A stretch of 12,058 bases of DNA, from the NCBI GenBank assembly GCA_018712865.1, contig DVGH01000038.1:1-12058 (forward strand), read 5' to 3'. Below, in pieces: positions 1 through 6,377 of the stretch. The first letter of the stretch is position 1. Every line of letters starts with the position of its first letter. The translations under genes were made by a program, and so were the position numbers. This DNA is from Scatavimonas merdipullorum (GTDB lineage Bacteria; Bacillota; Clostridia; Oscillospirales; Acutalibacteraceae). Under the pieces are notes generated by a model. That model ran no database searches. It was not told the DNA's origin and saw only the letters and a list, made by a program, of their open reading frames with translations.

Positions 1-186
1 CATCAAGCTGTCCCCTCGTAAAAGTGGCCTGTTTTTTGGTTAAGGAATAGGACAACCGAGGGGCCGAGGCTCAAAAAAGCCCGGAATATCAAGGAAAATC
101 ATCGCTCAGACGATTGAAGTACGGCCTCAAGGCTGCACGTCGCGCGCCGCAGTTCTCTAAGAGATAAGTTTTGGAAAAACACTTTC
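1..186 (+). ncRNA. 3' part of an unassigned structured RNA
   Basis: No credible reading frame covers this stretch, but it folds well and ends in a strong terminator, so it is probably an independent RNA whose 5' end lies outside the window. Visible helices are CCCCTCG at 12-18 with CGAGGGG at 57-63; immediately next to it a bulged hairpin, 64-70 with 79-84; a short ATCG/CGAT hairpin at 101-104/111-114; a 5-bp hairpin capped by UCAA at 122-126/131-135; and TCTC/GAGA at 154-157/161-164. The single-stranded joints are A-rich, as in many structured bacterial RNAs. I looked for tmRNA, RNase P, SRP and T-box signatures and did not see them. 6S RNA and the raiA-type RNA of Firmicutes remain possible, but I cannot confirm either by eye. 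Confidence 0.42.
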
Positions 187-219
187 ATCCCACAGGCAGG
201 CCTGCCTGTGGGATTTTTA
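187..219 (+). terminator. Intrinsic terminator, perfect palindrome
   Basis: Positions 187-214 read identically on both strands (ATCCCACAGGCAGG and its complement), giving a very stable stem with no dedicated loop bases, followed by TTTTT at 215-219. It closes the RNA to its left and isolates the two-component operon. Confidence 0.85.
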
Positions 220-441
220 TATCAGGCGCTTCTACAGCATAAGGGTCATTTTTTAATTTTTACCAAAAGCAGAAAATATAGCAGATAGCTGGCAGAAGCC
301 TTATGCAAAGGGCAAAGCCGCCTTGTGCAATATGAGAAAAATACCGTTTGAAAGGCATGTGCCGCCAGGTGATTTTAAACTCTATTTAAGGCATATGCGT
401 TATGTTGATCATGGAGTTTAAGAAAAAAGGAGATGGCTATT

Positions 442-1119
442 ATGCGCCTTTTGCTGGCGGAGGATGAAAAAGAACTGTCCAATGCGCTGGTTACCATTTT
501 AAAGCACAATCATTATTCGGTAGATGCAGTAGATAACGGACAGGATGCGCTTGATTTTTTGGAAACCGGGCTATACGACGGCGCTGTTTTGGATATTATG
601 ATGCCAAAGCTGGATGGGATCAGCGTTCTTAAGGAAATCAGGGCAAAAGGGAACAGGCTTCCGGTTTTACTTTTGACTGCAAAATCTGAAATTGACGACC
701 GCGTTCTTGGTTTGGACAGCGGCGCAGATGATTATCTGACAAAGCCCTTTGCTACAAAGGAGCTGCTTGCCCGGATCCGTGCGATGACCAGACGGCAGAC
801 AGAAGCAACAGATCCCATTCTTTCTTTTCAAAATATTACGCTCAACCGGTCTACCTTTGAGCTTTCCTCAGAAAAAGCAAATTTGCGGCTTGCAAATAAA
901 GAATTTCAAATGATGGAAATGCTTATGGCCAATCCGGGGCAGGTCATTTCTACAGAGCGGTTTATGGAAAAAATATGGGGGTACGACAGCAACGCGGAGC
1001 TAAATGTGGTATGGGTATATATTTCTTATCTTCGCAAGAAGCTGATATCTCTTGAAGCAGGTGTGCAGATCCGAGCAACAAGAAATTTAGGGTATTCTTT
1101 GGAGGCCATTCATGCTTAA
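442..1119 (+). CDS. OmpR/PhoB-family response regulator
   Basis: DNA-binding output half of a two-component system; when phosphorylated it should bind promoter repeats through a winged helix. The receiver domain spans about residues 1-115, with the acidic pair E7/D8, phosphoacceptor D51 (in DIMMPKLDG), switch residues T79 and Y98, and K101 in the TKPF motif. The C-terminal winged-helix domain spans about 125-225 and has the usual WGYD and RNLGY segments. I start at ATG 442, not at the in-frame ATG 433: the AAAGGAG box ends at 432, directly against 433 but 9 nt before 442, and the protein then begins MRLLLAEDE like the family. The 225-aa length is typical. The stop overlaps the kinase start by 8 nt (ATGCTTAA), so the two are translationally coupled. 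The target genes are not shown by the sequence; the envelope operon immediately downstream is the obvious candidate. Confidence 0.95.
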   Translation: MRLLLAEDEKELSNALVTILKHNHYSVDAVDNGQDALDFLETGLYDGAVLDIMMPKLDGISVLKEIRAKGNRLPVLLLTAKSEIDDRVLGLDSGADDYLTKPFATKELLARIRAMTRRQTEATDPILSFQNITLNRSTFELSSEKANLRLANKEFQMMEMLMANPGQVISTERFMEKIWGYDSNAELNVVWVYISYLRKKLISLEAGVQIRATRNLGYSLEAIHA

Positions 1120-2338
1120 ACGTTTACGGCGCAAGTTTATTGGAATTACCATGTGCTCCATTGTTCTGGTTTTAGGCAGCATTATTGGCATAATCAATCT
1201 TGCAAATTACTGGAATATCAATAACAATGCAGACGCGCTTTTGTCGGTACTTGCTGAAAACGACGGCGTTTTTCCAAGGGTGGGGGATATGGAAGGCAGC
1301 GGACAGAAACCGCCGCCCCGCGATATGTCACCGGAGGCGCCCTTTAATACCCGCTATTTTACAGTGGTTTTGCGCCTTGACGGCACGGTTTTTTCGGTAG
1401 ATACCGGCCGGATTGCTGCGGTTTCAAGTGAGGCAGCGGCAGAGTATGCGGCGCAACTGTATGCGCAGGGAAAGACAGGCGGCTTTTTTGAAAACTATAA
1501 ATATCAGGCGCACGCCTGTAATGAAGGGATAATGTACATTTTTTTGGATTGCAATGAAGAATTGGAAACCTTTTATTCGTTTCTTTTTGTCAGTATTCTT
1601 GCCAGTCTGATCGGTATTTTGTTGGTGTTTGCTTTGGTTCTGTTTTTTTCAAAGCTGGCGGTAAGGCCGGTTGCAGAAAGCTATGAAAAGCAGAAACAAT
1701 TTATAACAGATGCCAGCCACGAAATTAAAACGCCGCTTACGGTGATTGATGCCAATACCGAGGTGCTGGAGATGGAAAGCGGCGAAAACGAATGGACGAA
1801 AAGTATTAAAAACCAGGTAAAACGGCTGGCCTCCTTAACAGAAAAGCTGGTATTTCTTTCCCGCATGGAAGAAGAAAACGCAGCGCTGCAGATGGCAGAC
1901 TTTTCTCTTTCGGAGGCCATACTTCAAACAGCCCAGCCGTATGAGGCTATTGCGGAAGTGCAGGGAAAGACACTTTCGCTTGAAATTGAAAGAAATGTTT
2001 CCTATTATGGAAACGAGGCCTCATTGCGCCAGCTGATTTCCCTGCTTTTAGACAATGCGATGAAATATTCCAACCCGGGAGGGTCCATTGCCGTACAATT
2101 TAGGACAGCCGGAAAAAATAAAGTGCTTTCTGTCAAAAACACCGTTTCACATATTCAGAAAGGAAAATTGGACATGCTGTTTGAACGCTTTTACCGGCTC
2201 GATTCTTCCCGCAGCTCGCAGACAGGCGGCTACGGGATCGGCCTTTCTGTGGCAAGAGCAATTGTTACCGCCCATAAAGGAAAAATTTCTGCGCAAAGCG
2301 ACGATGGAAGATCGATCCTTTTTACAATTGTTTTATAG
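1112..2338 (+). CDS. Membrane sensor histidine kinase
   Basis: Partner kinase of the preceding regulator. Order of parts: transmembrane helix at about residues 10-31; an extracytoplasmic sensor region of about 120 residues (32-153) with a proline-rich stretch near 66-77; a second helix at 154-180; then HisKA with phosphoacceptor H203 in ASHEIKTPLT, and a HATPase_c domain with N box DNAMKYSN (314-321), LFERFYR (356-362) and G2 box GYGIGLS (373-379). The classical DxGxG G1 box is not evident (the segment near 341-352 reads VKNTVSHI), a variation I believe also occurs in related clostridial kinases; the rest of the catalytic core looks intact. No HAMP domain is evident. GGAGG lies 6 nt before the ATG. 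The ligand is unknown, and the sensor region has no recognised fold. Confidence 0.93.
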   Translation: MLKRLRRKFIGITMCSIVLVLGSIIGIINLANYWNINNNADALLSVLAENDGVFPRVGDMEGSGQKPPPRDMSPEAPFNTRYFTVVLRLDGTVFSVDTGRIAAVSSEAAAEYAAQLYAQGKTGGFFENYKYQAHACNEGIMYIFLDCNEELETFYSFLFVSILASLIGILLVFALVLFFSKLAVRPVAESYEKQKQFITDASHEIKTPLTVIDANTEVLEMESGENEWTKSIKNQVKRLASLTEKLVFLSRMEEENAALQMADFSLSEAILQTAQPYEAIAEVQGKTLSLEIERNVSYYGNEASLRQLISLLLDNAMKYSNPGGSIAVQFRTAGKNKVLSVKNTVSHIQKGKLDMLFERFYRLDSSRSSQTGGYGIGLSVARAIVTAHKGKISAQSDDGRSILFTIVL

Positions 2339-2353
2339 GAATACAGAGCTGTG

Positions 2354-2400
2354 AAAGCAACGCTGTTTTGCATTTATTGCAAAACAGCGTTGCTTTTTTT
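2354..2400 (+). terminator. Intrinsic terminator after the two-component operon
   Basis: A perfect 19-bp stem (2354-2372 with 2378-2396) with loop TTTAT, flanked by A and T runs and followed by more T. It begins 15 nt after the kinase stop and separates that transcript from the VTC operon. Confidence 0.92.
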
Positions 2401-2460
2401 AATTCTATTTAAAGTATATCCTTTACATTTATAAGCAGAAGAAAGGAGAAAAGACTGACT

Positions 2461-3177
2461 ATGAACAATCAAGCTGTATTCCAACGCTATGAAATGAAAT
2501 ATTTAATAACGGAAGCGCAATATGCACGGTTAAAAGAAAAGATCTGCCGGTATATGATAGATGACAGATATGGGCAAAGCAGCATTTGTAACCTTTATTT
2601 TGACACGCCCAGCTTTCTTTTGATCCGCCGGTCGATAGAAAGACCGGTTTATAAGGAAAAGCTTCGGCTTAGAAGCTATGGGGTCGCTGTGCCGGACAGC
2701 ACGGTGTTTATAGAAATGAAAAAGAAGTACAGGTCGGTGGTATATAAGCGGAGGATCAACACCACAGAACAGGAGGCCATGCGTTATCTCTGCGGCGGAA
2801 AACAGCTTGCAGATACGCAGATTGCGCATGAGCTTGATTATTTTTTGGGTCAATATGGATTTCCTCGTCCTACGGTGTTCCTTTCTTATGAAAGGCAGGC
2901 ATTTTTTGCAAAGGACGACAGTGATTTTCGCATTACCTTTGATAAAAATATTCTTTGGCGCAACTACGACCTGTCGCTTTGCGCTGGGATATACGGTCAA
3001 CCTATTTTACACAATGGGCAGATTTTGATGGAGATAAAAACGGCAAAGGCCATTCCGCTTTGGATGACGGCGCTGTTAAGCGAAAACCATATTTTTAAAA
3101 CATCCTTTTCCAAATATGGAAACGCATACAAAACGATTTTTTCAGCAGAACAGAAAGGAGAAAGATACAATGCTTGA
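2461..3177 (+). CDS. VTC-domain polyphosphate-polymerase-like protein
   Basis: A VTC-domain protein (238 aa), the tunnel-barrel fold of the yeast VTC4 polyphosphate polymerase and of triphosphate-tunnel enzymes, which join or hydrolyse phosphates from nucleoside triphosphates with metal ions. The charged pairs that line such tunnels are visible: E11 and K13 in RYEMKY; K65, K67, R69 and R71 in YKEKLRLRSYG; E85 and K87 in IEMKKKY; R145 in SYERQAF; E191 and K193 in MEIKTA; and the C-terminal K213 and K218 in FKTSFSKYG. No membrane helix or signal peptide is present, so it acts in the cytosol. GGAG lies 12 nt before the ATG. Its last 8 nt overlap the next gene. Only a weak promoter (TTTAAA 2408 and TATAAG 2430) was found after the terminator. 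Polyphosphate is the product expected from the family, but this branch may make or use another polyanion. Confidence 0.87.
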   Translation: MNNQAVFQRYEMKYLITEAQYARLKEKICRYMIDDRYGQSSICNLYFDTPSFLLIRRSIERPVYKEKLRLRSYGVAVPDSTVFIEMKKKYRSVVYKRRINTTEQEAMRYLCGGKQLADTQIAHELDYFLGQYGFPRPTVFLSYERQAFFAKDDSDFRITFDKNILWRNYDLSLCAGIYGQPILHNGQILMEIKTAKAIPLWMTALLSENHIFKTSFSKYGNAYKTIFSAEQKGERYNA

Positions 3178-3866
3178 TACAGTTTTTCAGGGAATTTTTG
3201 AAAGCGGCACGGGGGCGACGATCTCTGTTCCTGATTTTTTGCTTTGCATTGGCGTGTCTTTGGTAATCGGCGTTTTTTTTTGCCGTTTCTTACACATATA
3301 AAAGCCGTTATACCAAAAGCTTTGTGATTACACTGGCCATGCTTCCCGCCGTTGTCTGCGTTGTTATTATGATGGTCAACGGCAATATAGGCGCGGGCGT
3401 TGCAGTTGCAGGTGCATTTAGCCTTGTCCGTTTCCGTTCTGTTCCTGGAACGGCAAAAGAGATAGGGACAATTTTTCTTGCAATGGGGGCCGGCCTGATA
3501 GCAGGGATGGGGTATCTTGCCTACGCGGCGCTGTTTTCGCTGATCCTCGGGCTGGTGGGAATACTCTGCCATAAATTTTCATTTGGAGAAAAAAGAGGTG
3601 CGTGCAAAGATAAAACGCTGCGGATTACCATTCCGGAGGATTTGGATTATACCCATGTGTTTGACGACCTGCTGAATCAATACACCACCGCCTTTGAGGT
3701 GGTATCCGTTAAGACAACCAATTTGGGTAGTCTGTTCAAATTGACTTACAACGTTACCTTGAAAAATGTAGCAGAGGAAAAAGAACTGATTGATGCACTC
3801 CGCTGCAGAAATGGAAATTTGGAAATCAGTATGTCCAGACAGGAGGTCAACACATATGAACTGTAA
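3170..3866 (+). CDS. DUF4956 membrane protein, frameshifted at a T9 run
   Basis: A DUF4956 integral membrane protein, the usual neighbour of bacterial VTC-domain genes. The true start is ATG 3170, 9 nt after AAGGAG and overlapping the VTC stop. The reading frame codes for 43 residues and stops at 3299-3301. Dropping one T from the nine at 3273-3281 joins it exactly to the frame that runs to 3866, giving a continuous 231-aa protein through the junction GVFF-AVSYTYKSRYTKSF. That product has about four or five membrane helices (roughly 20-43, 52-70, 75-92 and 103-135), the conserved GAFSLVRFRS segment, and a soluble C-terminal domain of about 85 residues. The only start for the second part alone is a GTG at 3324 without a ribosome binding site, so separate translation is unlikely. 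It is a homopolymer error, a mutation, or a real slippage site; the intact frame downstream favours a working gene. Confidence 0.82.
3273..3281 (+). other. Run of nine T at the DUF4956 frame break
   Basis: Nine consecutive T residues inside the first membrane helix codons of the DUF4956 gene. Eight (or eleven) T would restore a single open frame. Runs of this length are known sites of sequencing error, replication slippage and RNA polymerase slippage. Confidence 0.9.
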
Positions 3867-5697
3867 CAGAAAAAGAATCGCAGCCGTCTTTCTTTTGCTT
3901 GTTTTTCTGCTTGCGATCAACGGCTGTTCCGCAACAGAGCAGGACGCAGAAACCGGCGAGCAGGCCTCCTCCTGGGAAAGCGCATCCGTAAAAACAGCCG
4001 GTATAAGCACAGAGGATATGTTTTCCCAGCGGGACAAAGAAAGCGGATATGACGAAAGCGCCGCCGTTGCCGTTGTGCTCAACGGGGATCAAATTGCGTG
4101 TGATTCCGACCAGGTTGAAATAACGGGCAGTACGGCTGTTATAAAAGATGCCGGAACCTACCTTTTGTCCGGAATCCTTACCAACGGCCAAATTGTTGTT
4201 GAAGCTGAAAAAACAGACAAATTACAACTTGTTCTCAACGGCGTACAGGCAAATTGCGACACCAGCGCCGTTATTTATGTAAAACAGGCAGACAAGGTGT
4301 GGGTAACGCTGGCGGACGGTACGGAAAATACGCTTTCAAATAAAAACGAGTTTGTTGCGATTGACGACAACAATATAGATTCGGTAATCTTTTCAAAAGA
4401 GGATTTAACGCTCAACGGAACGGGAAAACTTACGATTGAGGCCGTTTACGGGCACGGAATCGTTTCAAAAGACGACCTGGCGCTTACCGGCGGTTCGTAT
4501 GAAATTACGGCGGCAAGCCATGCGCTTTCGGGAAAAGACAGTATCCGCATTGCAGACGGAAGCTTTGTATTGGCCTGCGGTAAAGACGGCCTTCATGCTG
4601 AAAATACGGACGACACATCGCTGGGATTTATTTATATAGAAGAAGGGGAATTTCATATTATAAGCGAAGGCGACGGGATGGACGCATCTGCTTTCTTGCA
4701 AATAGAGGGAGGAAGCATAGATATTCAGTCTGGCGGCGGCAGCGCAAATGCAGCTGTGCAGCAGGAAGAGCTGTTTGGCGCAGGGGGCTTTGGCCAGCAG
4801 GCAAGTACAGACACAGAAACAGAAACGGCCAGCACAAAAGGGCTGAAAGCCTCTGAAACATTAACAATTAGCGGTGGTACGATTACCGTTGATTCTGCGG
4901 ATGACGCAATGCATTCCAACGCAGACATTTTGATTCAGGGCGGAGTATGTACGGTTGCTACCGGCGACGACGGAATTCATGCGGATGCAGGCGTTACGAT
5001 TGACAACGCCGAGATAACGGTGACGGAAAGCTACGAGGGTATAGAAGGGCTGACAATTGACATTACAAGTGGAACCGTTTCTGTAATAGCGAGCGACGAT
5101 GGGATCAACGCTGCCGGCGGAAACGACCAAAGTGGGTTTGATGGCGGTATGATGCAGGATCGCTTTGCCTCTGACAGCGACAGTTATATCCGGATTTCCG
5201 GCGGAACGGTTACAATCAACGCTTCTGGCGATGGAATAGATTCCAACGGAAACTTATATGTATCCGGCGGTGAAACCTATATATCCGGCCCAACAAACAG
5301 CGGTAACGGCGCGCTGGATTATGCTGGGGAGGCGCAGGTTACGGGCGGCGTATTTATAGCGGCAGGCGAAAGCGGTATGGCGCAAAATTTCAGCAGCAGC
5401 TCCACGCAGGGGGCCATCCTTGTTCATGTTACCGGAAGTGCCTCTGACGGGGAAGTAGTGCTAAAAGACAGCAACGGTAACACGCTTGTCTCTTATACGC
5501 CGCAAAAATCGTATGGCTGCATTTTGGTCAGCTGTCCGCAGATTGAGCAGGGTAAGACCTATTTGCTGACGGCAGCAGGACAGAGCATATCCATTGACAT
5601 GGAAAGCTTAATTTACGGTTCTGGCGGAAATGTGGGCGGACAGCCCGGCGGGGGAAACCGTCCAAATGGACAAATGCAGCCACCGGGAGGATTTTAA
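3856..5697 (+). CDS. Cthe_2159-like beta-helical carbohydrate-binding lipoprotein
   Basis: A 613-aa surface lipoprotein with the fold of Clostridium thermocellum Cthe_2159, a right-handed beta-helix reported to bind acidic and cellulosic polysaccharides with calcium. I start at ATG 3856, 9 nt after AGGAGG (3841-3846); an upstream in-frame ATG at 3790 would place non-signal sequence before the leader. Signal peptide 1-23 ends at lipobox INGC with lipidated C24. After a variable linker come repeated parallel-beta rungs from about 180 to 520, marked by recurring acidic turns: KDGLHA 243, GDGMDA 272, ADDAMH 348, DDGIHA 371, DDGINA 414 and GDGIDS 458. These are likely metal sites. Inserts rich in Q, T and E (302-328) and G (420-432) interrupt the helix. 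The tail (590-613) is glycine/proline-rich. The start overlaps the DUF4956 stop by 11 nt, tying its function to that pair. Confidence 0.88.
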   Translation: MNCNRKRIAAVFLLLVFLLAINGCSATEQDAETGEQASSWESASVKTAGISTEDMFSQRDKESGYDESAAVAVVLNGDQIACDSDQVEITGSTAVIKDAGTYLLSGILTNGQIVVEAEKTDKLQLVLNGVQANCDTSAVIYVKQADKVWVTLADGTENTLSNKNEFVAIDDNNIDSVIFSKEDLTLNGTGKLTIEAVYGHGIVSKDDLALTGGSYEITAASHALSGKDSIRIADGSFVLACGKDGLHAENTDDTSLGFIYIEEGEFHIISEGDGMDASAFLQIEGGSIDIQSGGGSANAAVQQEELFGAGGFGQQASTDTETETASTKGLKASETLTISGGTITVDSADDAMHSNADILIQGGVCTVATGDDGIHADAGVTIDNAEITVTESYEGIEGLTIDITSGTVSVIASDDGINAAGGNDQSGFDGGMMQDRFASDSDSYIRISGGTVTINASGDGIDSNGNLYVSGGETYISGPTNSGNGALDYAGEAQVTGGVFIAAGESGMAQNFSSSSTQGAILVHVTGSASDGEVVLKDSNGNTLVSYTPQKSYGCILVSCPQIEQGKTYLLTAAGQSISIDMESLIYGSGGNVGGQPGGGNRPNGQMQPPGGF

Positions 5698-5698
5698 G

Positions 5699-5738
5699 GC
5701 AAAAGGCGCGGCCAACAAAGCTTAGCCGCGCCTTTTGC
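5699..5738 (+). terminator. Terminator of the VTC/DUF4956/lipoprotein operon
   Basis: A 14-bp GC-rich stem (5699-5712 with 5725-5738, core AAAAGGCGCGGC) with a 12-nt loop. The T run is short (TTTT, inside the arm), so it may work best as an A/T-flanked stem and could act in both directions. It starts 2 nt after the stop codon. Confidence 0.75.
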
Positions 5739-5787
5739 GTGTCTGCAGGACAAGAGAAAGGCTGAAGCGTAAAAAATTTTTTACATC

Positions 5788-5805
5788 CATTACACGCCTG
5801 TAATG
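5788..5805. repeat. Inverted repeat CATTACA-N4-TGTAATG
   Basis: A perfect 7-bp inverted repeat with a 4-nt centre in a gene-free region. The size and symmetry suit a dimeric repressor site, but it is about 440 nt from the nearest recognised promoter, so its role is open. Confidence 0.5.
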
Positions 5806-6055
5806 CAGCCAAAAAGAAAATAAACAAAAATCCAGTAAATGGAATAAAATAAAAAGAAACTTTTCCATTTGCTTAAAAAAAAGACAGAACAGAACAAGAA
5901 CGGGCAAAAGGAAAATATACGAAATGTAGTATGTCAAAATAAACAAAAACCTAAGAAAAGTGGATAAACAAGCCGTTTTTTTCAAGAGAAAAAGCGCATA
6001 TTTATTATTTTATGCAAAAAAAATACAGAAAATACATGGCTGTAACGGATGGTTA

Positions 6056-6071
6056 AAAGGTTGTAACCTTT
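6056..6071. repeat. Inverted repeat AAAGGTT-GT-AACCTTT
   Basis: A perfect 7-bp inverted repeat with a 2-nt centre, about 155 nt upstream of the -35 box of the 3D/G5 gene. A nearby TGTAAC copy at 6041 makes a partial direct repeat with its inner part. It is a possible regulator site. Confidence 0.45.
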
Positions 6072-6226
6072 GTTTTTCACATTTTGCACATAAAAAGAAA
6101 TTAAAATTCTGTATAAGAAAATTAATTTTGTGCAAATCGCTTTTTTCCTGACAAATTCTTGCCGGGTCGGCTTGTTTCGCCAAAAAAATTCTGGCGATTT
6201 ATACAAAATAACCGCAGTATCTCTGT

Positions 6227-6255
6227 TTGACATCTACAAACTCGATGCTTATAAT
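6227..6255 (+). promoter_or_regulatory. Consensus SigA promoter of the 3D/G5 gene
   Basis: TTGACA at 6227-6232 and TATAAT at 6250-6255 with a 17-nt spacer: both hexamers match the housekeeping consensus exactly. Transcription should start near 6262, leaving an untranslated leader of about 115 nt. Confidence 0.88.
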
Positions 6256-6377
6256 GCGAAATGTAGGACAAATTTATGACAGTCAATGTTTGGCCGTTAA
6301 ATCCTTTCTTTTCATTTTTAGAAAAGCTTCAGGTAGGCTGAATAAATCTGAGACAACAAGGAGTTCTATTATTTCAT

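Larger units (their letters stand above)
5739..6226. other. Gene-free AT-rich region with small inverted repeats
   Basis: About 490 bases without a credible gene: short frames here lack ribosome binding sites and have biased, low-complexity translations. It is rich in A and T runs. It contains two perfect inverted repeats (5788-5805 and 6056-6071) and a hairpin TCGCCA/TGGCGA (6177-6182 with 6192-6197) about 30 nt before the promoter of the 3D/G5 gene. I saw no riboswitch signature. Confidence 0.6.

Noticed and set aside
1..186. tmRNA, RNase P, SRP RNA or T-box identity for the left-edge RNA
   Set aside because: No CCA-ending acceptor arm or tag frame, no GAGGAAAGUCC-type core, no SRP domain IV loop and no T-box UGGNACC sequence.
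220..441. A promoter for the response regulator gene
   Set aside because: TTGAAA at 348-353 has only GATTTT at proper spacing; no convincing pair was found, though a start of transcription must exist here.
2530..3572. Long minus-strand open frames opposite the VTC and DUF4956 genes
   Set aside because: They overlap genes with clear family motifs, lack ribosome binding sites, and translate to Cys/Lys/Arg-rich, fold-less protein.
5960..6151. A 63-codon frame in the gene-free region
   Set aside because: No ribosome binding site, low-complexity Lys/Phe-rich translation, and no recognisable domain.
6262..6377. A c-di-AMP (ydaO-type) riboswitch in the leader of the 3D/G5 gene, a common place for one
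   Set aside because: The expected conserved core segments are not visible and the leader shows no strong overall fold.
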